Shown: in pieces, positions 1 through 9,900 of the stretch
Position numbering within the stretch: the first letter of the stretch is position 1
Layout of the letters: each line of letters starts with the position of its first letter
Assembly (NCBI GenBank): GCA_900316505.1
Contig: ONDH01000013.1
Location: forward strand, 1 to 64,000
Origin: an uncultured Prevotellaceae bacterium
GTDB lineage: Bacteria; Bacteroidota; Bacteroidia; Bacteroidales; Bacteroidaceae
Direction: 5' to 3'
Length of the DNA stretch: 64,000 nt
Made by a program: the position numbers and the translations under genes
The notes under the pieces: generated by a model
What the model saw: the letters and a program-made list of their open reading frames with translations, nothing else
What the model was told of the DNA's origin: nothing
Databases searched by the model: none

Positions 1-485
1 GGATCACGACTATTATGCAGCACTCAAGGTGGCATGAAGGTCAAAGTGTTAAATTTATAGTTAAAACGAGAAATTTATTAGGAATTTAACATAGAATGCC
101 GATTTAGCAGAAGAAACGCCTTGCGCGGCGTTGCGCTGTGCTAAATGAGAAATGATAAAGGATAAAGGAGGTCAAACAAAATTCTGTGGAATCAGTGGAA
201 TCCGTGAGAGATGTAAAAGTCCACACGGATTGCACAGATGGCACGGATGAAACGCCTTGCGCGGCGTGATAAAGGTTCGTTGTTAAAAAAACTGTGAGTG
301 GTTTTTATAACTTCCGAAAGTTGAGCTATTAAAAATAATCTGTGAAATCTGTGCTATCTGTGTGACACAAAAAAGCCCGTCCGGATGGTAGCAAGAGTCG
401 TCCACGACTCTAATCCGGGTAATGGCTTATCCATAAACAAAAAATCCGCATAATCAGATTAATCCGTGGTTGAAAATATTAAAAC

Positions 486-547
486 TCCGTTCACCTCCGC
501 TCAATTCGCTCAATCGTTCCGCAGGAACTTGTTGATATAAAACATAC
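486..547 (+). repeat. 62-bp dispersed repeat, copy 1
   Basis: Begins TCCGTTCACCTCCGCTCAA and ends with AAAACATAC. It is identical to 811-872 and is found in inverted orientation, somewhat diverged, at 48171-48223 and more degenerately at 47177-47221. No coding function is visible. Confidence 0.85.
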
Positions 548-810
548 CGCTTCGCGATGATTAAGCAGATTCAACGGATTCATCGGACTTATTATTTTCA
601 ACAACTAATTTTCCGAATGTGGCGAATCGTTTTTAATGGGCAAGCCCGACGAATGAAATCCTGCTGATTTCTCCGAATGCAGAACACCCGCCATTCGTTT
701 CCCTTCGTTGCCGTCCCACGGCATTGAAAAGAAATAAAGATTCGTTTCATTAGTTCTATTCGTTGTTTAAAAAATCCGTTTCATCCGATAAATCTGTGGT
801 TAAAAATATC

Positions 811-872
811 TCCGTTCACCTCCGCTCAATTCGCTCAATCGTTCCGCAGGAACTTGTTGATATAAAACATAC
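811..872 (+). repeat. 62-bp dispersed repeat, copy 2
   Basis: Identical in sequence to 486-547. Both are followed by a stretch resembling GATTAAGCAGATTCA, so the repeated unit extends beyond the identical core. Confidence 0.85.
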
Positions 873-982
873 TCCTTTGGGATGATTAAGCAGATTCAGC
901 AGATTTATAGGATGTATTCAAACCTATACACGGGATTATGCAAGTGAGCCAATAATTCCCCGTGGTGTTCCGAAAGATGCAC

Positions 983-1075
983 TGTCCTTGTGGGGGACGC
1001 AGCTTAGTCCTTATGGGCTACGCAAAGCAGTCCTTGTGGAAGTCTCAGCTTGTCCCTTGTGGGGGAGTGACTTTG
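983..1075 (+). repeat. Degenerate ~23-bp tandem repeat (4 units)
   Basis: Units starting GTCCTT or GTCCCTT begin at 983, 1007, 1030 and 1052, spaced 24, 23 and 22 bp. The unit sequence differs from the 23-bp array at 47888-48015, but the unit length and the position upstream of a predicted small RNA are similar. Confidence 0.6.
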
Positions 1076-1196
1076 ACACATGTGGAAATGTTCATACAGC
1101 GTCCGAAATGTCACGCCCTTTCTGGACTTATGGAGGGAAAGAAATGAGAATAATGCGATTTCCCCTAACTCGTTAAGTGTCAATTATCTCCTTCCA

Positions 1197-1270
1197 GCGC
1201 GAAATAACATGCGCTGGAAGAACGAAATATTATGCGCTGGGTGCGTGAAATGACATGCGCACGGTGCGCA
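1197..1270. repeat. GCGC-rich palindromic block, copy 1
   Basis: Contains several copies of CATGCGC/GCGCATG-type palindromes, including ATGCGCACGGTGCGCA. A related block lies at 48431-48487. Both blocks directly precede a predicted small-RNA terminator. Confidence 0.55.
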
Positions 1271-1293
1271 CTAAGGTTATGCTCTTGACAGAC

Positions 1294-1376
1294 AAAAAAA
1301 GTCCCCCTTCTCACGAAGGAGGATTCCATACTATTAATAATCAACTTTTTTACTAATTAAAGCTCATTTGCTTTTC
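1294..1376 (-). ncRNA. Predicted small RNA, copy 1
   Basis: Read on the minus strand, a -7 box TAACTTTG (1390-1383) is followed by an A/U-rich body of about 60 nt and a hairpin (arms 1315-1322 and 1303-1310) closed by a GUGA (GNRA) loop, then a U run (1300-1294). On the minus strand one stem position is a G-U wobble that would be an A-C mismatch on the plus strand, which favours a minus-strand RNA. Related copies lie at 48524-48613 and 60853-60945. The transcription start is inferred. No known RNA family could be assigned. Confidence 0.55.
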
Positions 1377-1490
1377 TGAATGCAAAGTTACGGACTATTC
1401 GTATAAATCGCTTTCCTGTATGTTTCAACAGTTTTCTAATAGATAACATTTTGTATTTTAAGGGGAACAATTCGAATAATTAGAATTTAT

Positions 1491-1519
1491 GTAACATGGG
1501 AACAAATTTTTGTAACATG
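1491..1519 (+). promoter_or_regulatory. Candidate operator: GTAACATG direct repeat
   Basis: GTAACATG occurs at 1491 and again at 1512, a pitch of 21 bp (two helical turns). The second half-site begins 37 bp before the -7 box at 1549. The same layout precedes the GH30 gene, the CotH-like gene and the 1196-residue protein gene. The binding protein is unknown; the HTCS at 56816 is the candidate within this window. Confidence 0.65.
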
Positions 1520-1548
1520 ATAATTCCCGCCCTTTTATAGGAACGTTG

Positions 1549-1556
1549 TATCTTTG
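1549..1556 (+). promoter_or_regulatory. -7 promoter box TATCTTTG
   Basis: Matches the Bacteroidetes TAnnTTTG consensus and lies 75 bp before the ATG at 1631. No clear -33 box is seen at the usual spacing, in keeping with an activator-dependent promoter. Confidence 0.65.
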
Positions 1557-1630
1557 CCGGCAAATGACAATCGCTGTTTTATACACATTTATTAATTAAC
1601 CAATTTCATTTAACTAAAACTTCAAAAACT

Positions 1631-4600
1631 ATGTTGAAAAAGATTACACAATCTTTCCTGGCTCTATTACTTATGATGGTAATAGGAGTTGTTAGTGCAA
1701 GTGCGAAGACTGAGAAGGTGCATGCCACCTTTGAGTCTCCAAGCAACACCAACACGACTTGGAATAGTGAGACGAGGACTTTCACTTGGTCCACGACTTA
1801 CTACAACCAGTTGCGTAACATCGGTTTGCCTTCTGGGGACATCTCCAAGTACAAGAAGCTCGTTGTGGACTGTTCCATCAAGTCTGGCGAGAAGTTCCGT
1901 ATTCTGTTCTACAAGGGTGGCTCTAACCTGACGCTTTACGCTGTAGACGGTGTGAATGAGTTCGTCATCAAGGACGAACTGGAAAAAGTTGCTCCAAATG
2001 ATTACAACGAGTATCTGCTCGCTTGTGATGAAATTTGCCTTTCTGGTAACAATGGTGCTGCTCCAGGCGAGGCTGTCATCAATGATGTTTACTTAGAGAC
2101 GTATGATGACGAAGGTGCAAAGACCTATGCCACTTTTGAAGCCCCATCCAACACAAACACGACTTGGAATGGCGAGACAAAGACCTTCACATGGTCAACA
2201 ACGTACTACAACCAGTTGCGTAACATTGGCCTTCCCTCTGGTGACATCTCTGGCTACAAGAAGTTGGTGGTGGACTGTTCCATCAAGTCTGGCGAGAAGT
2301 TCCGTATTCTGTTCTACAAGGGTGGCTCTAACCTGACGCTTTACGCTGTAGACGGTGTGAATGAGTTCCTCATCAAGGACGAACTTGAGAAATTGTCTCC
2401 TGAAGGATACAATGAGTATTTGCTCGCTTGTGATGAGATTTGTCTGTCAGGAAACAATGGTGCCGCTCCAGGCGAGGCAATCATCAATTCTGTTTATCTT
2501 GAGGCTTATCCAGAAAACGAGTCTGTTGATGTACCAGAGATTACTTACGAAGAAGACCCAGGTAAACCTGCCGGTGACTTTGTCGACTTCACAGAGGCAT
2601 TCCCAACTCTCAGTCCTAAAATCGGTTTAGGCACTGATGAGCACCCAATCGTGCTTGGTAATGGCGAAGTTGTACTTGGTGCAAGAAGTCAAGATGTGAT
2701 TGCTGACCTTTCTGATTATTCTAAGTTGACGGTTGTCGGTACTCCTGGCTTGAAACTCGTGTTCTACATGAACCATGAGGTTGCAGCTCAGCAGAACGCT
2801 GGCGACTATGCATCTGAAGATGAAGGCAAGTATGTCTTCCTTGATGCTCAGACTGACGAAAACGGACTCTACGAACTCGACCTCACTCAGTTCGACAAGC
2901 AAGATCTCAACGCAATCTGCTTGCCTTGGGACAACAACAATAAGGGTACTGTTTGGTATCTCCTTTTGACCGAAGCTGCTGAAGCAGGTCCAGTTGCCAC
3001 CTACGCTATCACTATCCCTGAGACAGAAAATGGTACTGTTACTGCCGACGTAGAAGAGGCTGAGGAAGGTGACAAGGTGACACTCACCATCACTCCTGCG
3101 GGCTACGAACTTGATGCACTTTCTGTTGCCGCTGGCGAGACCGCTGTCGAGGTGGCTGAAGATAATACCTTCATCATGCCTGCTGCTGCTGTGACTGTGA
3201 CTGCAACCTTCAAGGAGAAACAAGGTGGAGAAGAACAAGGCACTGAGGCGAAAGTTGCCGACTTGGCTAAAGACATGTTCCACAAGTGGACTGGTTTCGA
3301 TGCTGAAGCTACAGTGGCAGATCCCGATGAAAATGGTGGCGCTATCAATCTGGACGCTGAAACTGACTGCCCATACGGTAACACGAACGTGACAGAATTC
3401 GAGTATGCAGACCTCTCTGCATGGGATTACCTCACAGTTGTTTTGAATACTGACGACCAGCCCCGTCTTTTCCTCAATAGCAAGGGTGGTAATGATCGTA
3501 TTCAAGTGAACACCAACGATGCAAACTATGTGGTGAGCAACGAGGATGGTGTCATCGTTTACAATCTTGCTGCTATCAAGGCAGCTGCCGGTTTCGTTCA
3601 CCTGAACTCTATCAAGGCTTCTTCATGGAACACAAAAGCAAATGTTGCAGAGATGAAGCTTGCTACAGTTAAGCCTTACATCCCTGTAAAAGCTGAGGTT
3701 GCAGACCTTGCTGCTGACATGTTCCACAAGTGGACAGGCTTTGATGCTGAAGCTACAGTGGCAGATCCCGATGAAAATGGTGGTGCTGTCAATCTGGATG
3801 CTGAGACTGACTGTCCATACGGTAACACGAACGTGACAGAATATGAGTATGCAGATCTCTCTGCATGGGATTACCTCACGCTTGTTGTGAAATCTGACAA
3901 TCCTCGTCTGTTCTTCAACAGCAAGGGCGGCAATGACCGCATCACTGTGCTTGTGAACGATGAGAAGTATGTAAAGAGCAACGAAAATGGTGTCATCGTT
4001 TATGACCTTGCAGCCATCAAGGCAGATGGCGGTTTCGTTCATCTGAACTCTATCAAGGCATCTGCATGGAACACAAAGACAATTGTAACCGAGATGAAGC
4101 TCGCTACAGTCGAGCCTTATATCCCTGTTGTGGCTGAAACTTACGCTATCACCATCGCTGAGCCTGAGAACGGTTCTGTTACCGCTGATGTGACTGAGGC
4201 TGCTGAGGGTGCCAAGGTGACTCTCACCATCACTCCTGCTGAGGGCTATGAGCTTGACGCACTCTCTGTTGCTGCTGGTGAAACTCCTGTAGAGGTGGCT
4301 GACGACAACTCCTTCACCATGCCAGCTGCTGCCGTGACGGTAACTGCTACCTTCAAGGCCGTTGAGTCTGGAGAAGAAGAGTATCTGCCAAAGCCTGAAA
4401 CTGATCCAGACTATGCAGACTTCGAAGAGATTGCACAGGATCAGGGTAAGGATCTTGACACATTTGCTCGCACAGCAGTTGAGGAAGGTGCAGACTTCAA
4501 CACTTACACAGCTTCTGGTGACCTTCAGGTTGCGTTCAAGATGTATGACATCGACGTGAAGGACTGCGACTATGTAACAGTGAAGTTCGCTCAGCCTGCT

Positions 4601-4942
4601 CCTAAGGGTTGGAACATCGCATTCTGGGCACAGGGTGGCACAGACAATGTGGAAATTCCAGAAGGTGTTACTGAATATAAGTATGTATTTGCTGATGATG
4701 CGAAGTGCGCTATCAAGGACGACGTTCTCCCACAGATTTGTGTTCTGACACTCTGGCCTGGTGGCTATCCATTCGACATGAAGGTTTATGGCATCTACAA
4801 GCACAAGGCAACTGCAACTGCTATCGAAGGCGTTGAGACTGCAGAAGACGCTGTTAAGGATGGCAAGTACTTCATCAACGGTCAGATCGTTATCGTGAAG
4901 AACGGTGTGAAGTACAACGCAGCAGGTGTCGCAATCAAGTAA
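1631..4942 (+). CDS. Large modular secreted protein with InlB-like repeats
   Basis: Function not recognised; no catalytic domain was identified. The 1103-residue product starts with a signal peptide (cleavage near residue 25, after SASA) and is built from three kinds of duplicated module. Module A (about residues 30-155 and 165-290) is a beta-rich carbohydrate-binding-like unit. Module B (about 460-530 and 835-910) resembles divergent InlB B-repeats, with 'YAIT' starts and 'PAAAVTVTATFK' ends. Module C (about 540-680 and 690-835) contains 'MFHKWTGFDAEATVADPDE'. The C-terminus (about 1070-1103) has the 'GKYFINGQIVIVKNGVKYN' tail typical of secreted proteins in this window. The two A modules are identical at DNA level over about 99 nt (1865-1963 and 2270-2368), a sign of recent duplication or gene conversion. 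It carries the best candidate operator in the window. A surface glycan-binding or adhesion role is inference. Confidence 0.8.
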   Translation: MLKKITQSFLALLLMMVIGVVSASAKTEKVHATFESPSNTNTTWNSETRTFTWSTTYYNQLRNIGLPSGDISKYKKLVVDCSIKSGEKFRILFYKGGSNLTLYAVDGVNEFVIKDELEKVAPNDYNEYLLACDEICLSGNNGAAPGEAVINDVYLETYDDEGAKTYATFEAPSNTNTTWNGETKTFTWSTTYYNQLRNIGLPSGDISGYKKLVVDCSIKSGEKFRILFYKGGSNLTLYAVDGVNEFLIKDELEKLSPEGYNEYLLACDEICLSGNNGAAPGEAIINSVYLEAYPENESVDVPEITYEEDPGKPAGDFVDFTEAFPTLSPKIGLGTDEHPIVLGNGEVVLGARSQDVIADLSDYSKLTVVGTPGLKLVFYMNHEVAAQQNAGDYASEDEGKYVFLDAQTDENGLYELDLTQFDKQDLNAICLPWDNNNKGTVWYLLLTEAAEAGPVATYAITIPETENGTVTADVEEAEEGDKVTLTITPAGYELDALSVAAGETAVEVAEDNTFIMPAAAVTVTATFKEKQGGEEQGTEAKVADLAKDMFHKWTGFDAEATVADPDENGGAINLDAETDCPYGNTNVTEFEYADLSAWDYLTVVLNTDDQPRLFLNSKGGNDRIQVNTNDANYVVSNEDGVIVYNLAAIKAAAGFVHLNSIKASSWNTKANVAEMKLATVKPYIPVKAEVADLAADMFHKWTGFDAEATVADPDENGGAVNLDAETDCPYGNTNVTEYEYADLSAWDYLTLVVKSDNPRLFFNSKGGNDRITVLVNDEKYVKSNENGVIVYDLAAIKADGGFVHLNSIKASAWNTKTIVTEMKLATVEPYIPVVAETYAITIAEPENGSVTADVTEAAEGAKVTLTITPAEGYELDALSVAAGETPVEVADDNSFTMPAAAVTVTATFKAVESGEEEYLPKPETDPDYADFEEIAQDQGKDLDTFARTAVEEGADFNTYTASGDLQVAFKMYDIDVKDCDYVTVKFAQPAPKGWNIAFWAQGGTDNVEIPEGVTEYKYVFADDAKCAIKDDVLPQICVLTLWPGGYPFDMKVYGIYKHKATATAIEGVETAEDAVKDGKYFINGQIVIVKNGVKYNAAGVAIK

Positions 4943-4965
4943 TCCGACAGAATTAACAATTCTAT

Positions 4966-5002
4966 AAAAAAGGGTGGAGCCGCATGGTTCCACCCCTTTT
5001 TT
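4966..5002 (+). terminator. Intrinsic terminator (bidirectional)
   Basis: A GC-rich stem (AGGGTGGA paired with TCCACCCCT around a GCAT loop) is flanked by an A run on the left and a T run on the right. It ends the 1631-4942 transcript and could also stop the opposing fhs transcript. Confidence 0.85.
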
Positions 5003-5030
5003 ATCCGTTCCCATAAAATCATGCCTGCTC

Positions 5031-5118
5031 CTATCCTCCTCATAGGCTCCTCCTAAGCTCCTCCTAAGTTCCTCCTTGAGTAAGGCTAGAGTATGCCTAG
5101 ATTAAGGCTGGAGTATGG
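5031..5118 (+). repeat. Short tandem repeats downstream of the secreted protein gene
   Basis: CTCCTCCTAAG-type units repeat about three times (5033-5080), followed by a ~22-bp unit present twice (AAGGCTAGAGTATGCCTAG, then AAGGCTGGAGTATGGCTAC; 5091-5122). They abut the heptamer array at 5124. Confidence 0.6.
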
Positions 5119-5123
5119 CTACT

Positions 5124-5211
5124 TGTCAACTGTCAACTGTCAATTGTCAACTCTCAACTGTCAACTGTCAACTGTCAACTGTCAATTGTCAATTGTCAAC
5201 TGTCAATTGTC
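5124..5211 (+). repeat. Heptamer tandem array TGTCAAC/T (12 units)
   Basis: Twelve consecutive 7-bp units, mostly TGTCAAC with TGTCAAT and one TCTCAAC, plus a partial unit. The array ends two bases before the fhs stop codon. It is the longest member of a heptamer family found at many places in the window, including inside genes. Confidence 0.95.
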
Positions 5212-5212
5212 T

Positions 5213-6880
5213 TCATGACAGCCCTTCTATCAACCCGTCAACGATGTTGATGCGTTCCGCTTGTGGTGACTTCGCCAATCCTGGCATTCGCATGATGTCA
5301 CCTGCGATGGCAACAATCATCTCTGCGCCCGTATTGATGACAAAGTCACGAATCTTGATGTTGAAGTCTCGAGGACTTCCATACAGTTTCTTGTCTGCGG
5401 AGAACGAGAATTGTGTCTTGGCAATGCAGACAGGGTAGTGCTCGAGCCCCAACTTCTGGATGCGCAGTAACGCTGCTTCTGCTGTCTTGCCGTACGAGAC
5501 ACTGGAAGCCCCGTATATCTTGCGGCACACCTTCTCCACTTTTGTCTTGATGGAGTCGTTGTCTGCATAGGTGTAGGTGAGCGGATGCGAGGGTTGCTGT
5601 TCTATGGTATCTACTACCAACTGTGCCAATTCCTTTGCCCCTTCTCCTCCTTCGTGGAAGGCATTGTTGATGGCGAATCCCACACCAATGCTGTTGCAAT
5701 GCTGGCGCACGAATTCTATCTCTTCTTCTGCATCGGTGTCGAAGCGATTGAAAGCAACCACCACGCTCTGTCCAAACCCTTTCAAGTTGCGGATGTGACG
5801 ATCCAAGTTGTCAAAGCCCTTGGCAAGTCCCTCCATGTTTGGTTCCTTGATGGCTTCTACAGGAACTCCTCCATGCATCTTGAGCCCTTGTGTGGTGGCA
5901 ACGATGACGGTGAGTTTGGGTTGTAGCCCGCTCTTGCGGCACTTGATGTCGAAGAACTTCTCTGCGCCAAGGTCAGCACCGAAACCCGCCTCTGTCACCA
6001 CGTAATCAGCAAAGGTCATTGCCATTTGTGTGGCAAGGAGTGTGTTGCATCCATGGGCGATATTGGCGAAAGGTCCTCCATGCACGAAACCAGGAGTCTG
6101 CTCTGTGGTCTGCACAAGATTGGGCTTGATGGCATCCATGAGCAACACTGTGATGGCGCCTCCTACGCCCATGTCTCTGACATAGAAGGGTGTGTCGTCC
6201 ATCTTGATGCCAAGGAGGATATTGTCAATGCGTCTGCGCAGGTCGTCAAGGTCTTTGGAGAGACAAAGAATCGCCATGATTTCGGAAGCAGGCGTGATGT
6301 CAAATCCGGTCTCTGCAGGGATACCATCAGTTTTAGGACCAAGCCCTGTCACGATGTTGCGCAAGCTGCGGTCATTCACATCAAGCACACGTTTCCACAG
6401 CACTTCCTTGAGCGCAAAGCCATCATCACGGTGCTGGAAGAGATAGTTGTCCAGCAGGGCTGCAATCATGTTGGTGGCTGTGGTGACAGCATGGAAATCG
6501 CCTGTGAAATGGAGATTGATTTTTTCCATGGGCAGCACCTGTGCATAGCCACCTCCTGCTGCACCTCCCTTCACACCGAAGCAAGGACCCAATGAGGGTT
6601 CACGCAGGGCACACACCGCCTTCTTTCCTATCTTGTTCAATCCAAGGGAAAGCCCGATGCTGACAGTGGTCTTGCCAATGCCTGCTTTGGTGGGGGTGAT
6701 GGCTGTGACGAGGATAAGGTTGCTTTTCGCCATCTTCTTTTCGTCAATGAGGTGCGTGGGCACCTTCGCGATGTACTTGCCGTAATGCTCAAGTTCATCG
6801 GTGGGAATCTGAATGTATGCTGCTATCTCCTCAATGGGGCTCAGCTTACATTCACGTGCGATTTCTATGTCTGTCTTCAT
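5213..6880 (-). CDS. fhs: Formate--tetrahydrofolate ligase
   Basis: Catalyses ATP-dependent condensation of formate and tetrahydrofolate to 10-formyl-THF in the cytoplasm, feeding one-carbon metabolism. The 555-residue length and the whole sequence fit the family: the N-terminal nucleotide loop is at residues 62-72 ([11 protein letters not shown]), followed by '[22 protein letters not shown]' in part and '[12 protein letters not shown]'. The loop reads GIGKTT where GEGKTT is common, a variation worth noting. The start at 6880 gives a normal N-terminus. The gene lies 91 bp downstream of the PL11 gene on the same strand; no TAnnTTTG box was found just upstream. Its 3' end abuts a heptamer array. 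Confidence 0.96.
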   Translation of the reverse strand: MKTDIEIARECKLSPIEEIAAYIQIPTDELEHYGKYIAKVPTHLIDEKKMAKSNLILVTAITPTKAGIGKTTVSIGLSLGLNKIGKKAVCALREPSLGPCFGVKGGAAGGGYAQVLPMEKINLHFTGDFHAVTTATNMIAALLDNYLFQHRDDGFALKEVLWKRVLDVNDRSLRNIVTGLGPKTDGIPAETGFDITPASEIMAILCLSKDLDDLRRRIDNILLGIKMDDTPFYVRDMGVGGAITVLLMDAIKPNLVQTTEQTPGFVHGGPFANIAHGCNTLLATQMAMTFADYVVTEAGFGADLGAEKFFDIKCRKSGLQPKLTVIVATTQGLKMHGGVPVEAIKEPNMEGLAKGFDNLDRHIRNLKGFGQSVVVAFNRFDTDAEEEIEFVRQHCNSIGVGFAINNAFHEGGEGAKELAQLVVDTIEQQPSHPLTYTYADNDSIKTKVEKVCRKIYGASSVSYGKTAEAALLRIQKLGLEHYPVCIAKTQFSFSADKKLYGSPRDFNIKIRDFVINTGAEMIVAIAGDIMRMPGLAKSPQAERINIVDGLIEGLS

Positions 6881-6884
6881 TTAT

Positions 6885-6970
6885 TGATGAGTTAAGGAGT
6901 TTAAGTTTCGCAAGTGCTCAACTTTCTTGGAGTTAAGGAGTTATAGAAGCGATAACTTCTAAAATTCATT
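6885..6970 (-). repeat. Composite dispersed element, truncated copy E
   Basis: Between the PL11 stop and the fhs start. Read on the minus strand it contains AGAAGTTATCGCTTC, TATAACTCC and AAGAAAGTTGAG followed by ACTTGCGAAACTTAAA, words that match the right-hand module of the elements at 31984-32190 and 28730-28970. It lacks the heptamer core. Confidence 0.5.
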
Positions 6971-6971
6971 T

Positions 6972-9900
6972 TTATTTCATGAGTTTGAGCGTGCCTTTCT
7001 TGCCTGCCTCGCTTTTGATGCACAACAGGTAGATTCCCTTCGGAAGGGTTGCCCTGGCGAAGGTGTCGGACACGTTGCCCATTGGGCATGTGAATGTCTT
7101 GACAGTGACGCTGCTTGTATTGATGACTTCCACCATAACGGTTTCTCCTGCATCAATGGCACTGATGCCTGTGAGGTATTCCTGATACTTGGAGGCATTG
7201 CATCTCACATAGAGGATACCTTCGCTGATGCGGCTGGTGTCCCAGTAGTTATAGACGGGCAGTTCAGGCAGGTCGAAGTTGAGCTCACCTGCGATGTTGA
7301 CATTCTTCACGTCTGTCCAAACATAGAAGGAGTCTGCCACTGCCTCATCGGTGGTGAGTTTCCCTAAGTTGTTCTTGCTGATGACAGCACCAATGGTCGT
7401 GCCTGCTGCCAACTTCAGGGTGCCGATGCCCTTGATGTATGAGTTGTTGATGGAATTTTCAGAGGCACTCTTGCGGATGCCGATAACCACTTTAGCTGTC
7501 TTGCTCAAGGTGACATTCTTGCCACCAAAATTGATGTTGCCTGAAGTGGAAGTGGCTGATTCTCCTGGGTGGACAGTGCCGTTGATGGTGATGCTGCTGT
7601 TGGTCAGTGCCAACTTGCTGTCGCTCACACCTGTCAGTGCGGCGTTCTCGGAAACTGTCAGTGAGCCTGTACCGAGTGAGCCACCTGTGCCCAAACGAAT
7701 GCTGCCGGCAGAGATGTTCACTGCTCCTGTGCTGTTCCAAGCACCAGTGACGGTCATCTCTCCTGAGCCCATCTTGGTGAAGTTATCGTTGCTGGTGACG
7801 ATGCCTTCGAACTTGAAGTTATTGTCATTGCCTACCTGCCATGTGTTGGCTCTTACGGTAGCATTCTGCTGGAACGAACAGAAACCACCCAACTCGCCCT
7901 TGCCAGTCAGTTTACCGATGCGCAACGTCTTGCCTGAGTTCTGCACAATGACATTTTCAGGAATGTTGAAGGTGCAGTTCTCTGAACCATTGCTGGTGTC
8001 GAGTGTGAAACGTTTGTCAGCAGCGATGGCGGCGTGTGGTACAATGGTGCCTTTGAAGGCGGAGAGGTTGAGCTGGAGCGAGGTGCGTGTGGCTACCCAA
8101 CCATTTCCCTGCTCTCCTGCACAAGTAATGTCAAGGGAACCTTCTCCTGTCACCTTATTGGTGTAGGTGGCACGGTTGGCTGTGTTCCATGCACCTTTCT
8201 TATCCTTCGGTATATTGAGTTCATTGTTGGTGCCAACCTCATCAATCAGCGTTCCACCTTGGAACTCGACGACTTTGGCGGCATTGCCGGAGAAGTTGTC
8301 AATGGCTCCACCAACAATGATGGCTCTGTTAAGGTTGGCACCGCTGGTGTAGGTCTTGAGCCATCCTGACCCCTTCTTGGTGAGGAGCGTACCAGAGAGA
8401 GCCTTGTTTTGGATGAAGTCCTTATTGGCATCAGCACTGATGACGCCTCCTTTTTCACCCACAAACTTGATGGGCGAACCATTGGTGACCGTGGCTGCTG
8501 TCTGAATCATGGCTCCATTCTCCATGGTGAATAGGTCTGCAGAAGTGGTTACGGCACCTAAGTTGCCTGTCGCTTTGTTTTCATTGGAAAGCGAGGAAAC
8601 CACGACTGTGCCCCCTTTCAGCACATTGCCGTCCATATAGGAGTTTTCAGTGGAGATCGTCAGTGTGCCCGTGCCTTCTTTCACCAAAGCACCAGAGGTG
8701 ATGGCTCCATTGCCCGAGATGGTGTAGTTCTTGGAGGCATTTACCTTAAACGTCTTGGGATCGAGATTTTCAGTGATGGCGATGGATGTCTTGGAGGCTT
8801 CATCGGTGAAGTTGACAATGTCGCCCTTCACAAAGATGTCAGCAGCCTTGGCTTGGTCATCTGCTACATAGAAGTTCTCAGTCTTGGCAAAGTCCCAAGT
8901 GGAAGAGTTTGCACCTGTCCACACGATCTCGCTTGCAGCACGCACGGCACTGATGGTGAGGATGAGCTGGTTTTGAGCATTGAGAGAGAGAACGGCGCGA
9001 TGGTTGGTGACACCTTCAATCTTGATGTCGTTGAGAGAACCAGACACCGCACCAATCTTACCGATGATGTAGCTGCCAGGTTCGAGGGTCTTGGCACCAT
9101 CCTTGCAGTGTTCCACCACCTCAATGACGGGCTGCAGATAGCGTGGGCCATAGTCCATCCAGACTTTCTCGTTGAGTTTGGTCTCAATGACAAGTTTGTC
9201 GGCAATCACTTGGTCTGCCTTAACCCCGTCGGAATAGAGATCAAGGGCCAATCGTGAACCAAAGCCCATCGTGTAGGTGGTTGTAGTGATGGTACCCATG
9301 GTGTTCTCACCACCCGGACGGATGGTGGAGGCGTAGTCTGCCTTGATGCCACCGAGGAATTTGCCACCATTGGAATTCAGTTCTACAAAGCGGTTGAGCC
9401 AAAGAGCTGAGTTCTGAAATGTGCCGTCGAAGTTGACAGTACCTGCCCATACGTCAGTGTTGCCGGTGTGCTTCATGGTCACGTTCGGCAAGGTGAGGAT
9501 GCCATCACCCTGTTTCACAAGACGGGCATCACCTGCCAAACCGCCACCTGTCACCTCGCAGGTGAAGTATTGATAGGTTGGGGCAGGCTTTGCGGTAGTG
9601 CCGCTGGTTGCATTGCCTTGTACATGTGATGGTACATTGAACGTCACGATATAGGGTGCGGCACCTTCTTGGATGCTCACTTTTGTGTTGTTCGTCTCAC
9701 AGACAATCAGATGGTCGCTCGTAGTGGAGATGGTACCGCCATTTTTCACCTCGGTGCGTCCTGTCATGGTGTTGGTGGGAGGAGCCTGAGTGATACCCTC
9801 CAGTTCACCAAGGAAGTAACTCTTGTGAGGAGGTTGGTTGTATCCGATAGGCTGTGTCACCATGGCATTGCGGTACTGGTGGTCAGACCAGAGGGTAGGG

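Larger units (their letters stand above)
1..1290. other. Repeat-rich noncoding region
   Basis: No convincing gene is seen here; the short open frames overlap tandem repeats and lack family resemblance. The stretch is built of degenerate repeats: words of the type 'aatccgtg' and 'atctgtg' (180-360 and 440-620), a module with GTCCGGATGG (378-427) that recurs near 47320 and 48320, two identical 62-bp copies (486-547 and 811-872), a ~23-bp tandem repeat (983-1075) and a GCGC-rich block (1197-1270). The same kinds of modules occur in the same order at 47160-48490, so this looks like one of two related noncoding loci. Confidence 0.6.

Noticed and set aside
962..1176. Two small open frames at 962-1147 and 988-1176
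   Set aside because: They run through the degenerate ~23-bp tandem repeat, with no ribosome-binding site or family likeness.
2627..5014. Long minus-strand open frames (2627-3601 and 3623-5014)
   Set aside because: They lie opposite the signal-peptide-bearing 1103-residue protein, show no family resemblance and mirror its repeats. They are codon-bias artefacts.
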